Source: Tricholoma matsutake
Lineage: Eukaryota > Basidiomycota > Agaricomycetes > Agaricales > Tricholomataceae
Reading direction: 5' to 3'
DNA: 64,000 nt
NCBI GenBank assembly: GCA_026075535.2
Contig: AP026540.1
Coordinates: forward strand, 620,001 to 684,000
Below the pieces are notes generated by a model. It saw nothing but the letters and a program-made list of their open reading frames with translations, did no database searches and had not been told where the DNA came from. Each line of letters starts with the position of its first letter. The stretch's first letter is position 1. Positions 12,477 through 24,951 of the stretch are shown piece after piece. Made by a program: the position numbers and the translations under genes.

Positions 12477-13544
12477 CTGTAATTTACCCTCCCCCACCTA
12501 TTCCAGTCGGAGTCCAGTTATTCCGGTTATTCTGGCCAGATTCCAGTTACTCCAGATGCTCAACTTAGAGTATATGAGGACATCTCGATATTGGAATCCC
12601 TGAACATCCGGGTGTGTCTGAACATCCAAACATCCGAGCTGGCTACGAAAATTTGTGCAAATGATACTACTGTCAGTCTGCTAACCCCTACATTGTTGTT
12701 CGACATCTTCCTATCAATGGTGGAGCTCACAACACTGCTCTCAGCTGTCCAATTACAGCCTGATGCTTTCCAGGGAATAACCCTTGCCCACTTGATGAAA
12801 TTTGTAGTGTATGCTGGCAAGCTTAAGGATGACATACTGCTAGTTCAAACTGCTGAGCATTTACCATCTGTACCCCCTCCAATTTTACCTCAGAGTTTAG
12901 CTATATTCCTCAGGAAAGCATGTGGGATAGCGAGTTTGGAGCAAATAGACCACTGTTGGGACTTGTTAAAAGATATGATATGGAATCAAGAGCCGGTGAT
13001 CTCAGTGGAGAAGGAGGGTGCTGCATTTACAGAACATGGACAAGGGCTCGGAATCAGTATGATACTTGTTTCCCTCTTTCTAGTAATCTTATAGATGATC
13101 AGATGCAGCCTCGCACACCCTTTATCCACCTCAACATACTTGTGTCAAAGCTGATTGCACTTGGAACAACCAGAAAGTTGTGCTGAAAAAGGCTGAACAG
13201 TGTCAGGCTGTCCTATTTACAATGGATGGTGTATTTCTGACATGGTCTGTTCATCTGTACTGCACTGGTGAGTGTTGTTCTTCTGTCTTTCAACCACCTG
13301 TTGTAACGATGCATTCACATAGACTGTAATATCAATTATCATCATAATTTCTACATCGAGGCAGGTTTCTGGAATCTGGTGGAATTTTTTTTGTATGTAG
13401 TTTTTCCTATGCAGCACAATTCCAGTTGGAATAAGGATCCAATTACACCCGGAATCCCCAGAATCTGACCAGACTCATCACAACCAGAATAACAGGAATA
13501 ACCGGAATGCACATGCTTTCCCAAATAAAAGTTCGACACACATC

Positions 13545-13606
13545 AAGAATTGAACCCTCGACCTTGGGTCTGTATATCACAGCATGCTTAACCACTGAGC
13601 TACCAG
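13545..13606 (-). repeat. tRNA-like module A (box A/box B), copy in the KDZ insertion
   Basis: Read on the minus strand it gives TGGTAGCTCAGTGGTTAAGC followed about 30 nt later by GGTCGAGGGTTCAATTC. These match the tRNA internal promoter boxes A and B. No acceptor stem or cloverleaf closes around them, so this is a SINE-like tRNA-derived module, not a tRNA gene. Confidence 0.65.
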
Positions 13607-13717
13607 GTAATTATTCCTCTACATACATTTAATACCTTTATGACCAAACCAAGGTGCGTAGTTAACCGCAGCCATTAACAGAATAATTAATAAGTACGCA
13701 TACTTGCATGACATGTG

Positions 13718-14006
13718 ACATGTGACTGCCTCTCATGTGCCAATCACTAGGCTTCTTGGGCTTCTTGGTTTGCTTTGCAAAGGCCTTGTGGGCTTTCTTT
13801 GCCTGCAAAGCTCTTGAACCAGGGTTCATGTTGCTCAGAGAACACTTGCGCTTGCCAAGTCCAGCCTGAGATGGGCCAGCCTCCCCTGAACTAGAACTCA
13901 CACGAGGATCCATTGTAGTTTCAGAGTCAATAGAAGATGATGGAATAAAGAGTCCATGTATCCAGTCAAGCCAGAAGATGAGTATGTGCAAATGTGCCGA
14001 GAACAA
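13718..14006 (-). pseudogene. Captured exon fragment related to the gene at 45884-48096
   Basis: On the minus strand the peptide has GLGKRKC, LQAKKAHKAFAKQ and KPKKPSDWHMR. It aligns with the exon near 46615-46750 (KRKC, SQAKKACKVLAKQ, KPKKPSDWHMR). It lies between tRNA-like module A and C+T-rich repeat, so it looks like host or element coding sequence carried inside the repeat. The function of the parent family is unknown to me. Confidence 0.6.
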
Positions 14007-14559
14007 AGGAACTCAAAATTGCTGCAAGCATGATCATGCGATGTGTGGGAACCTGCCAAACTCACCATGTTGAGTCGTTGACACCCTCAACACCTGACAT
14101 CTGTACATCCCATTGTCATTCCCTGCCCCATTGTTCTGTTGTTGTTAACTTGTTCCCTCCCCTCGTCCCATTGTTGTTCTCCCCTCTGTCCCATTGTTTG
14201 CTCATGTTTTCTGTTCATTGTTGTCAATAATTAAAATTAGTACCTAAAAAGTTTGTTAGTAAAATGAAAATGAAACATACCTGTGATGTCTCTTGGGCCT
14301 TTTTTTGTTCAGTTTCCCTTGTCCTCGTCGCCTCCCAGTTGTCAGTTGTCGTCCTGTCATTTTGGTGCTGTTTTTGCTCAAGCTAAAGGCAAGATTTGGT
14401 GGCCATAGCCAATGCAGCTGTAAACAGTTTGTTCTTAAGAGAATGCATCAATCAAGCATCAATCTCAATTTGGTAGGATTATGTAATGAGGTGTCAACTA
14501 TGAGTAAACTGCAAGTAAACCATGAGTCAACTACGAGTCAACTATGAGTCAACTGCCTT

Positions 14560-15170
14560 GGAACTTGCCTGCTGTGTGTCCCTGCACCTGGGTGTTGTTC
14601 CACCCACGATCCACCCCAGGAGCAGTTGCTTGTGAGGCTGGAGGTGGGTGGCTTGTCATCGATCATCCCCTGTTTGGATTTCTGTTTTCTTTTCTTTTTT
14701 TTTTTTTTTTTTGGGGGGGGGGGGGGGGGGTTGGGCATGTCAGTGCAATGTGGCACGAGTACAGAGGTGGGTGGGTGCTTACTAGGCAGGTACCCCCCTT
14801 CTGGGGTCTCCTGGCATCCCTCTGCACCCTCCTAGCCCATGTCAACAGCCTCACATCCCATTGGAATGGGGAGGAGAGGATCGGGTGGGCGTGGGCATGG
14901 GTTGCGTGTTTTTCATCGTGGCAGGTTGTCCCCAGTAGTATACAACCTAAAAAGCAATAAATTACAATTAGTTGATTGATAAAAAGAAAAAGAAAAAAGA
15001 AAAAAAAAACTTATCTATGGCCCATCCAGTCAGCTCGTTTGAAGGTGGTGGTGATGGTGGCAGTGGGCGTGGGAGTGGTGGTGGTGGGTGCACACACAGT
15101 GGTGGTGGTAGAGTGGAGAGGAGAGAGGTGGTGTTGACAATGGTGGTGGTGGTGGTTGTGAGCACAGCGC
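14560..15170. repeat. Mosaic repeat with T/G homopolymer junction and GGT array
   Basis: Matches 19960-20400 and, inverted, 44500-45060. It includes CCACCC...GAGCAGTTGCTTGTGAGG, a run of about 20 T followed by about 18 G (14695-14731) and the GTGGTGGTG tract to 15165. Apparent ORFs here are low-complexity artefacts. Confidence 0.75.
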
Positions 15171-16856
15171 ATGTACTATGACACAATCCCAGATATCATT
15201 CAGGTTGGAGAACATCAGTTTGTCAAGCGGAGGGTGATTGACATGTTTATCACATTGATGTTGGTCTCGTGGTATGTACTCTCAACTTACTGTGAACTTG
15301 GTTGGTTGTACCTGAGTAACACATCATAGGACTTATGCCACCAACTGTGCCCGACTCTGCAATCTCACACTCTCAAAGGGACATCAGGCTCCGCCTGATT
15401 GGGCATTTAATTTCGAGCTCTCATCAGATAACGTATATGATGGATTTGTCATTCTTTCTCTCTTGAGAGACGTAACGATACCCTCAAGGTCCCTCATACT
15501 GGCTTGCAAAAGGATCGTCTCCAGGATGCCATAAAAGGACGAAACCAATGCATGCAGCTCTACAGCCAGCCAGAGGTCCATCATCACTGCAAAGGGTGTT
15601 GTTGGTTTTATGCTAATTCTGAGGGTAAAGGTGATGGGACTTATTATCTTGTTGAATGTGACACAGCTCACAGGCATGTATACTCTGCAGTCACTCACAA
15701 ATGCTGGGTAGTGGTTATTGATGGGGTCACCATTGGCTGCTGTTGTTGCAGTATCCACAACTGTCACATACCCTTATCCAGCAACCATGATTGCTTCTGC
15801 CCTGAGCACAAGGGGCATAATTTTGTGTGTGCCATTGTTGGCTGCAAGCAGCCTGTGGTGGAGGGGAAACTGGCATGTGCTGAGGACAAACATCAAGCAG
15901 TGGAGCATGTTCACAGGGAGCATGGCCAGGCCCAATTTCAGTTGAAGGAACACTTACAATGTACCCGTGTTGCTCACCCAACTAACTCCGATTTCGACTC
16001 AGCAATGGTTGATGAGGATGATGGTGAAGAAGAGGAGTTTATTATCGAGGGGGGTTCTGCTCAGCCAGTGGAGGCCTCGCAAGTGAAGGATGGAAAGGTG
16101 TCCACTCAGTTTGGCTGCAAAAGAACCCACAATGAGCAGATCATTGTGGCCCCTTGTGGGATGATTATCACACGTGAGACATTCTATGGTGCTGAGGCAG
16201 TCACTAGTGTTATTGTAAGTGGTCAAACCAGTTCTCATGAACAAGTTGTCAATATTCACTTGTGCCTAGGAGATGGTAAAGAGGACCTTCCACATGCCAG
16301 GATCAATGCCCGATCACATCTTCTTTGACAACAACTGTCAGCTTGCTCCGATTGTGAAAAAGGAGGATATCTTTAAGAATGTTGGACTCTCAGTCAATGT
16401 TTTCCACTTCAACTGCAAGCATTCAGAGAAGGACACATACTGCCAGGAGAACTGCAACCCAGTAAGCTTTCCTGAACTTTTGGGGGAAAATGGCAAAGGA
16501 TGGTACTTCAACTCGTCGATTGTGGAACAAACTAATGTCTGGCTGGGAGGGTATCATTCAATATGCTGGGAGATGGTGGTAGATAAGTACCATTTCTTTC
16601 TAGATGAGATGGTCATGCATAGGAACAGGATGACAAAGATGAAGCTGGAGAAGGAGGGAAAGCAGCCGACAAACTGGTCATTAAAATAAGATGTTCCCCT
16701 TATACAGCCTTATTGGAATTCCATCACATTCATGTACATGACAATTAAGGAAAGTACAAAACAAACAAGCTATGAGAATACATGTGGCATACAAAACAAA
16801 TAATAGTAGACAAGGTATAGATGATATGTAATAACATGAATGAGAACAGAAATTGG

Positions 16857-18886
16857 CTAGTCCGAGATACTGGCTGCATGCTTGAGCCTCCGCAATGTAG
16901 TCTTCCAATCAGCATCCTTCGCGGGGTTGTCACGCATGAAAGCAGACCACAGTCCAGCAGGAGTTCTTCAAGCAGTAAGCACAGCATCCTTTGATGATTG
17001 AGGTGCTGACTTCCAGCATGCAAGATGGTCGGAGGAGGTAGAGCTGCAGAACGGAAGCCCAAACTGTGGCTGAAAAAAGGCTGCCGCAGGAATAGCCCTC
17101 GGCCGTGCCTTATGAGCCTGGAAATATTTCACCACGTCAATCGCATAGAAATCGGCCGGCCAGCTTTTCATGTCCTCAGCATCATCCCAGTCTTTCTCCT
17201 CACTATCTAGAATGATCAGATTTCATAGTGATCCTGGTGATCCAGCATTTGTAGATACGAGAATAGCTGCTGGCTCCTTTTTGATCAATAGACCTGGTGA
17301 TGGTGAAGCTGGACCTCATGACAGTGATGCTGTATAGTGAGAACCAAGTGACGGCAACTGAGCTGACAGTAGCTGAGGAGAGGCACGTTGTTGGCGGGCC
17401 CAGTTATCATTGAGGTGCATAGGCTGGTTTGACGATTTTCACTTGCGTGACCAAATAGTCATTGGCAGTGACGGGGGCAGAGAGGGAGAACACTTGTGTG
17501 TCACAGCAGTTGACAGTGGGGACCACCGGGGTAAAGGAGACCGAGAGCTGGCCAGTTGCTGGGTGTCCAACAGTTTGCTCTTCCTTGGCTTGCTGGCTCC
17601 TCATTCTTGGTCTGATTCATCTGTTAGCTCAAGAACCTGGGGCTGATCCTTGAGACTCTGGTCCTTCCATTGCAGGGCCTCTTTTCACAGATATGCACAC
17701 TCACCCACAAGGTTATGATGCAGATGCACAACAGTTGATGCCGTGCCTGCCTCAAGATTCTCATCAAAGTCCTGGTAGCTCTTCACATTGTGTGCCTTCA
17801 GAAAGATGCGATCATGCTCTTTACAGTGATCTGGTGCCCCACCTTGATATTCAACCAGGTACCTATATCCCATCAGTAGAATTGGACATGAAGACCATCG
17901 AGTCCGAGATCAGACAAGACATCACCACTGAGCATCAGATATGGCCACATGAATCCCTCTTGCAGTTCCTGAACAGTCGGCGGCTCATTATCCTATACAC
18001 AATAGCATATAATCAACTTAGATTAGATATAAACCATCATACTGAACAAAAACACACCTCAGTCCATGCATATACAACAATTCCCTGCTTGGATAGCTTT
18101 GCATGCCGCTGATGCTCTGCCTCAATGACACAATTCTTCTTGTCTCCTGCTCACAACAATACTGGTCTGTGAAGATAGGTGGCATATGCGACACATGCCG
18201 CGGGTTTGGTCTTGGGTTGATGATGGGCACATTGCTTTGCATTTCAGGTGCGGCAAGTGGGGCTGAACTCATAGATGGGATAGAGCCTGAGTTTGAGTCA
18301 CCCAATGATAAACGAACCATTTCTTCGAGCTGTGGTGGTGTGGCAGCAACGTCCATGGGCTGTGAGGGTACAAATTGCCCAGACACTGCATGCGACTTGA
18401 GAGTGCAGCTGCCAGCTGCAAGGCAGTGCCTGCGACAAACATGGCGAGGGCAGTCGACATGGATGTGTGTTTGATTGCACCCAGCAGTGGGGCAAACATT
18501 GGACGTCCTCCCTGACACGACAAAGTGGAGCTGGTGAGACAATTGGCGGGGAGTGTCAATGATGACAGGATGGGATGGAGGGGGAGTAGCATGGAGGACT
18601 GGGGTATCTGGCGGGGCAGGCACAGAAGGTAGAATGGGTGATGCCATGGGTGACTGTGTCGAGCCTTGTTTCCACTGGAAGAAGGTGCACCTTTTCCCAT
18701 CTTTCACATGCTTACACTAGAAAGAGGTTGAGCTGCAAATGAAAGAAGAGTTTTGCTGCATATACATACTGCGACCATGAGGCGGCCTTGGTTGCCCTTC
18801 TTGTTACTCAGCACAACACAATACTCGCAGAATGCACCACATCCAGTGCAAAAGAGACCCTCGCCAGGTACTAAAACATCGCCCAT
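16857..18886 (-). pseudogene. GRF-like zinc-finger protein of a KDZ element, partly degraded
   Basis: Likely start is ATG 18886 (MGDVLVPGEGLFCTGCGAF). An intron at 18769-18717 joins SNKKGNQGRLMVA to CKHVKDGKRCTFFQWKQG, together giving a C/H cluster with the GR...C...C.FF.W pattern of GRF zinc fingers. A second cysteine-rich stretch follows (CPTAGCNQTHIHVDC...RRHCLAAGSC, about 18395-18490). Downstream segments near 17690-18010 (GTWLNIKVGHQITVK-type) and 17160-16860 (SWPADFYAIDVVKYF, ending RRLKHAASISD) belong to the same unnamed mushroom family. It is convergent with the KDZ gene inside the same TIRs, so probably an accessory gene of the transposon. DNA binding is an inference. Frame breaks between 17200 and 18000 make it a probable pseudogene. 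Confidence 0.5.
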
Positions 18887-19264
18887 GGTTATCGGCTCCA
18901 GCAGAAATGTAGAAGGTGTCGCGCAGCGGGCAAGAAAGAATGGATGTAATACTACAGAGACAGTCAGTAATATTCTGTAACTTACTGTAATGAACATATA
19001 TGTGTGCTTACCTGCGAACAATTAGCAGCCGCCCAGAGGAGGTCCCAGCGCCGTTACAAACAGCGAGCCTGTTGATATTGATAAGTACCGATGTCGACGT
19101 CGATGACAGCGTTGGCTTGTTTGGCTGTATGGTTGCTTGGCAGGCTCGGACTGTCGGATGTTCAGGGATTCCAAAATCGAGATTTTCTGGAGTATATACC
19201 CTAATGGATAGTCAAATTTCAAGTCTTAAGTTGTCAAAGTGCCTACAAAATATATTTGTGCAGA

Positions 19265-19348
19265 GTAAGGATTGAACTCAAGACATCTTGATTAGAGTGA
19301 TCACATGACAAACCAAACATGTGTGCTTAACCAGTTGAGCCACAGGAG
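19265..19348 (-). repeat. tRNA-like module B, family X copy 2
   Basis: The minus strand reads TGTGGCTCAACTGGTTAAGC (box A-like) and, about 50 nt on, GAGTTCAATCCTTA (box B-like). The same module is at 45449-45535 on the plus strand. No complete tRNA fold was found. Confidence 0.65.
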
Positions 19349-19499
19349 AATTATTAGTTAGTAATATAAGGTTTATTCATGACACTCTAATTTTTTTCAA
19401 AGTAGTTAAGATCAAATTTTTTTAATTAACCACATCCCTCATATCGAATGCAAGGGAGTGGGGATGATTGTGATTACATAGATAAACAAAAAATCCTCC

Positions 19500-20675
19500 C
19501 TCTCACAAGATGCGAGAGGGAGTTTCATTTATATACATAAAAAGCTAACCCCTCGCACCGAACATGAGGGGGGAGGTAAAAACATGAAGAAAAAAATCCC
19601 TCCCCCACGCAAAATGGGGGAGGGGGGGCACAATACTAATAAGTAATTAAAAGTACAAAAAAAATCTCTCCCCACACAAAGTGCAGGGGAGGGTGAGGGG
19701 ATGTGACCCCGCTGTTGTCTCTCATTCCACCCACAATCCACCCCATTAGCAGTTGCTTGTGAGGCTGGGGGTGGGTGGTGCATCATCGTCTCCTATCCCT
19801 GTGCCTGGGCATCGTTCCACCCACGTTCCACCCCATGAGCAGTTGCTTGTGAGGCTGGGGGTGGGTGGCTTGTCATTGTTGTCGTTCCACCCGTGATCCA
19901 CCCCACGAGCAGTTGCTCGTGAGGCTGGGGGCAGGTGGTGTGTCATTGTCATCTCCTGTCCCTGCACCTGGGTGTTGTTCCACCCACGATCCACCCCACG
20001 AGCAGTTGCTTGTGAGGCTGGGGGTGGGTGGCTTGTTGTTGTTCATCGCTGTCGTCCCCTGTTTGGATTTCTGTTTTTTTCTTTTTTTTTTGGGGGGGGG
20101 GGCAGGGGGGTTGGGGCACGTCAGTGTGACATGGCACGAGTACAGAGGTTGGTGGGTGCTTACTAGGCAGGTACCCCCATTCCGGGGTCTCCTGGCATCC
20201 CTCTGCACCCTCCTAGCCCATGTCGACAGCCTCACATCCCATTTGAATGGGGAGGAGGGGATTGGGTGGGCATGGGCGTGGGTTGTGCGTTTTTTGTCGT
20301 GGCAGGCCATCCCCAGTAGCAGTATACAACCTAAAAAGCAATAAATTACAATTAGTTGATTGATAAAAAGAAAAAGAAAGAAGAAAAAAAAGCTTATCTA
20401 TGGGCCAAACAATGGCAACATCGTTTGGGCCCGTGTTCCATCTGGCAGTAGAGTAGAACCTATAAAACAAAAGAAACAAGTTAGTTAGTTTATAAAAACA
20501 AAAACCAAACAAAAAAGAACTTACTTAGGGCCCAAACAACGCAATCTGCATCTTTTGGCCTGCATTCTGTCCAATCACATCATTTGTGCCCCTGTTCTGT
20601 CTGGGAACCTATAAAACAAAAGAAACAAGTTAGTTAGTATATAAAAACAAAAGGCAAACAAAAGAAACTTACTTA
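19500..20675. repeat. Internal mosaic repeats of family X
   Basis: Alternating C-rich/G-rich inverted blocks (CTCTCACAAGATGCGAGAGG, CCCCTCGCACC) are followed by four copies of the unit carrying GAGCAGTTGCTYGTGAGGCT near 19745, 19835, 19906 and 19998. Next come a T/G homopolymer junction (20083-20117) and two GGGCC-type hairpins (20393-20428, 20525-20558). Homologous, inverted, to 44500-45420. Confidence 0.8.
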
Positions 20676-20680
20676 GGGCC

Positions 20681-21082
20681 TGTTAGGGCGACACCCACTA
20701 TCTGCTAGCTAAGACCGTGTGGGTTCTCTCTACAAGAAGGGGGCAGGATCCGTGCTTGTGATGGGGGAATTGATGGTTTTGATGCAAGGGGTTATTAATA
20801 GGTGAGCTTGTTGAGATAGGCCTTTCACACCGAAAACATCGGTGGAATACCTAAGAGAACACAACTGGGGTCCCCTAGGTGTATATTTAGGGTTTATATA
20901 CTATGTTACATATATTGTACATTGTTGTTACCGATGCACTCGTACATGCGCATACATTTTGATGCGTGCGAAATAAAATTCTCATGCTATTAAAGTGTAG
21001 CATCATTTGGCATCATGTAGCGTAATTCAACATAATAAAATAAAAATGAAATTTTATTAGGTAATGGGGTGGTTTCCTAACA
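20681..21082 (-). repeat. 3' LTR of the chromovirus
   Basis: 402 bp, TGTTAGG...CCTAACA. It differs from the 5' LTR at 15 positions, 13 of them transitions and 9 in a CpG/TpG/CpA context. Confidence 0.95.
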
Positions 21083-21093
21083 TTACCCCCCTT

Positions 21094-24000
21094 TTATGCC
21101 TCGACTTCCAGGCGAGAAAATATTACGTCTGTCCCCTCTGTGAAATTTTGGTAAGGCCAGAATTTCATACCCTCATACACCATTCTTGCAATGCGACGTG
21201 GAGCATTCGGATTACATTTAAAGAATTGGGCGATCGCGTTACGTGCTCGCTTACAATTCTCTTCGGGTTCCCACAAATTATTTTTGTTGGTATAGTTTTT
21301 CCACTTTATTAAGAACTCCAATTTGTTCTGTCGAAGACGTGAGTCTAGAATTTCTTCAACTATGTATTCTGGAGCACCTTCTACTATTATCGGAGGTTGT
21401 GGAGTAGTTTGTTGGCCAGGAATGATGGGCAGGCAGTAAGGGCATAGGTGGGATATGTTAATCTCGGGATCAATCTTGAATGATTGGGGTAATTTTAGCA
21501 GTACTGCATTAGGTGAGATCACTTTAGAGATCGCATATGGGCCAACTTGTTTCTCCGTAAGCTTCCTCGAAGGTTGTGGAATATTCAGGTCCTTGGTACT
21601 TAGGCACACCAAGTCACCAACTTTGTACTCCAGAGTGCATGCTCGAGCACGATCCACATGTTGCATCATGTCATCACGTGCTTTCTTCAATGCCGCCTCT
21701 GCTTCCTCTTGTACCTTTTGCATCTTAGATACAAAGTCTTCTACCAACTGTACTTTGACTTCCCTTCTGGGTTCTACTCCCATGCGGGGATGATATCCAT
21801 AATTCGCGAAAAAGGGTGACATACAAGTAGCCGAATGGAATTTGTTATTATGGGAAAATTTGGCAATTGCCAGCCATTTGGGCCAGTTGGTTTGTCGGTA
21901 GTTGACAAACATATGTAGGTACTGCTCCAACTCCTGGTTCATTCTCTCTGTCTGCCCATCAGTCTGCAGTTGATATGCCATAGATATTTTAGTTTGAATT
22001 CCCAATATGTTGTTCAGTTCTCACATAAATGCGGAAGCAAATTGTGGTCCGCAATTGGAGATAACGGTATCGGGTAACCCATGTAACTGCCATACCTGAT
22101 TTAGATAGAGGTGCGCCAAGCCCAATGATGAGGTTTCTGTAGTAGTAGGAATAATATGGACCTCCTTTGTGAAGCGGTTGCATACTATGAATATTGCATT
22201 GTACCCTTGAGCCTCGGGTAATCCAGTAATAAAATCCACAGATATATCTCGCCACGGTGCTTTAGGTATAGGGTTTGGCATTAATTTTCCTGCAGGTTTT
22301 TCTGGAAATTTCTTCCCCCTCATGCACGTATCACATCCATCCACATACCCCAACACATACTTTGAAATTCTGGGCCACTAATAATTTCTCATTACTAATT
22401 CCAACGTCTTCCATCTTCCTGGGTGTCCAGCAGTCGGTGTATTATGATGTAACCAGACGATCTCCCTTCGCAAATCCTGATCCTTCAGTACATACACTTT
22501 TCCTCGAAACGACACCAACCCTTGTTCCTTAGCCCATTCATCTCCTTTGATATTACCTTTCTTCTCTCCCTTCAGAGCTTTCATGGCTTCCACTACTTCA
22601 TCATCCATTTCCGAACATTGTCTAATTTTAGACAACATTTCTGTTTCCGAGCTATCTATTAATAGATGCCCTTGACGCATAGCGCAAATGCGAAAATATT
22701 TAGGTTTGAGTAAGGTAACATTCTTATTGTCCTCCTCCACCCCCGTTTTATGATCAATACGTCTGGATAATGCATCTGCTTTCCTCATTAAGCTTCCCGC
22801 TTTGTGGACCAAGTGAAAATTGAAATGCGATAGGAATAGTGCCCAACACGCTTGACGGCGATTAAGCTTTTTAGCGGACATGAAGTATTGCAGATTTTGA
22901 TGATCCATCCAGATCTCAATCTGATACATACATCCCTCCAAATAATGCCTCCATGCCTCCAACACTCATATTATCCCCAACATCTCTTTGTCATGCACAT
23001 CATAATTCCTCTCCACATCATACAACCCTCAGGACAAATATGCACAAGGATGCCATTTGTCATCTTTGCACAGCATTGATAATACCGCTCCAGTAGCAAA
23101 GTCAGATGCATCGGATTCCACTCGTAAAGGGTGTGTGAAATCCACTGGGGCTAATATTGGTCCCTCCACAAACTTCCTCTTCAACTCCTCAAATGCTGTC
23201 TGCTGCTGCTCTCCCCACCTCCATACTACTCCCTTTCGCATAAGGTTATGTAAGGGTGCAGCAATTTTAGAAAAATTGTGCACAAAGCAACGATAATAAT
23301 TTGCGAGTCCCAAGAAGGCTTGAACATCCTTGACATGGGTGGGTGCAGGCCAATCTGTGATTACCTGTACCTTGATCAGATCCATTTTGATCCCGTCAGG
23401 GCCGATCAATAATCCTAGGAACTCAATCTCACTTGCCCCAAACACACACTTCTCCAGTTTCAAAAATAGATCATTCTCCGCTAACCTCCATAGCACCTCC
23501 TGCACAATTGCCTCATGATTTTCTTCATCCTCCGTCAATATCAGAATGTCGTCAATGAATATTATTACCACGCCTTTGTCTATTACATCCTTGAAAATGT
23601 CATTCATCATATTTTGAAAGGTCGGGGGACTATTAGTCATCCCAAAAAACATGACAAGTGGCTCGAAGGATCCTCAACGTGTGGCAAATGCAGCCTTCCA
23701 CTCATCTCCTTTCTTTATTTGTACATTGTTGTATCCCCATCGTAAATCCAATTTTGTAAAGACCTTGGCTTTTCCCACCTTGTCAATTATTTCTGAGATC
23801 AATGGCAGGGGGTACATGTTCTTCACTGTCCACTCATTCAGATACCTATAATCTGTACACATCCTCTTCCTTTGGTCTTTCTTTGGCACGAAGAATATTG
23901 GTGACATCTGCGGTGATTTCAAAGGTCGTATGTATCCTTTGCACAATTGCTCCTTCAGGAATGCATCCACTTCTTCTTGTTCCATCGGAGATAACGGATA

Positions 24001-24951
24001 TACCTTCGACTTCTTCAGCACAAACCCTGGCTTCATCTCGATCGCATGATCCCATGGCTTCCGCACCAGCATTCGCTCAGACTCCTTCTTCTGGAACACT
24101 GACAGATATTCATGATACACTTTTGGCACCCATTCCTCCACTGGCTTCTCCACCTTCACAATATTCTTGTCCCATGACTGTCCTCCATGAATTGCTCTAA
24201 AGGTTTGCTTCTGCTCTTCTTTCTCGATCATGACCGGAACCTCCTCATTTGGCATTTCCTTATCCTCCACTTCCTCCATCGTAACAGAATACTTTCTTGG
24301 ACATTCTTTCTCTTTCCTTTTCCTTTTTTCCTTCTTCATCTTCCTCCCATACACATTACATTCCTTAGGACAATGAGTCATTTGTACTTTCCCAGTTTTC
24401 CAATCAATTTCAGGATTATGCTTCCGTAACCATGGACATCCTATTATTAGATTGGTTTTCCCAAGATTGCACACTTTGAATACTGCTCACTCCTGATGCT
24501 CCTGATACTTTAGTACCATAGTCACCTCCTCCTGGATAGTTCCTCCACAATTGAATGTTCTGTCAATATTGTACACCATTATAGGTTGTGCCAGCTTGCA
24601 TGTGTTAATACCATTTCCGGTAATTAAGGATCGATTAATAAATAATCCTGTAGCACCACTATCAAGCAATGCTTCCACATCAATCGCTGCATGCGTGTCC
24701 ACTGTCTTCAGTCCCACAGTCAAGGTGATTTTGGGTTCTATTTGCACAGAGCGAATAAAGAATTTAGGGGTTTTTGGAAATGACGTGTGACAATTTTCTT
24801 TGTCAGGTGATTGACAACAGTTGTACTCCTTTTCGTCACGTGATTCAGAATGGTTGTACTCCTCCTCGATTTCCTTTTCTGATTTGCTCTGGGTTTCCTT
24901 GGATACTAATACATTGTAACAATTCTGGGTCACCAATGGGGAAACCTTCAC
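21094..24951 (-). pseudogene. Chromovirus pol: protease, RT, RNase H, integrase, chromodomain
   Basis: Protease motif LLDSGATGLFI lies near 24650. RT includes VPKKDQRKRMCTDYRYLN (about 23880) and catalytic FIDDILIL (about 23545). RNase H begins VESDASDFATGAVLS (about 23090). The integrase zinc-binding part has HHNTPTAGHPG (about 22420) and the core has WRDISVDFITGLP (about 22235). The expected second catalytic Asp reads Asn (VISNCGPQF, codon 22054-22056). The C-terminus carries a chromodomain (EYIVEEILDSR...FLIKWKNY...LWEPEENC, about 21210-21370), which in this group directs insertion to chromatin. In-frame stops fall near 24485, 23672 and 22376; the first two look like CGA to TGA, the third like Trp to TAG. 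Frame relation to gag is -1, which may be natural or a lesion. Replication functions are lost. Confidence 0.93.

Larger units (their letters stand above)
13367..15171. repeat. Repeat insertion inside the KDZ transposase gene
   Basis: This is built from the same parts as family X without its outer termini: an ATTCC-rich stretch and tRNA-like module A on the minus strand (13545-13606), then a captured gene fragment (about 13720-14006), C+T-rich sequence, the GAGCAGTTGCTTG module (14619), a T-tract joined to a G-tract (14695-14731), and a GGT-repeat tract (15040-15165). It sits between the codons for NFYIEAG and YYDTIPDI. Exact ends and a target duplication could not be fixed. Confidence 0.65.
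12591..16689 (+). pseudogene. KDZ transposase with CxC5/CxC6 cysteine clusters, interrupted
   Basis: The N-terminal part (12591-13366) encodes a helical leader (LAHLMKFVVYAGKLKDDILL) and then QCQAVLFTMDGVF...SVHLYC, the CxC5-type region. A 1.8-kb repeat insertion follows (13367-15171). Coding resumes at 15175 (IPDIIQVGEHQFV). Introns are readable at 15272-15329 and 16215-16269. The CxC6 cluster spans about 15720-15960 (DGVTIGCCCCSIHNC...CPEH...CAEDKH). The KDZ core follows (MPDHIFFDNNCQ, VFHFNCKHSEKDTYC, FNSSIVEQTN, about 16290-16540). A frameshift lies near 15460 and others near 13050-13200. KDZ proteins act as transposases in the nucleus. The family is recognised from motif order; the copy is inactive. 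Confidence 0.82.
12576..19189. mobile_element. KDZ-class DNA transposon (6614 bp) with TIRs and 8-bp target duplication
   Basis: The left end 12576-12610 and the right end 19155-19189 are 35-bp inverted repeats with four mismatches, sharing GGAATCCCTGAACATCCG. Both are flanked by GAGTATAT (12568-12575 and 19190-19197). That same octamer appears once in the empty site of the sister family X copy (near 45590, on the other strand). Inside are a CxC5/CxC6-KDZ gene (+) and a GRF-like zinc-finger gene (-) in convergent orientation. KDZ (Kyakuja-Dileera-Zisupton) transposons are known DDE-type elements of fungi. The element is dead: its transposase has frameshifts and a 1.8-kb repeat insertion. Confidence 0.88.

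Noticed and set aside
14544..14960. 138-codon open frame with poly-Phe and poly-Gly
   Set aside because: It spans the T/G homopolymer junction of a repeat also found at 20040-20340; low complexity only.
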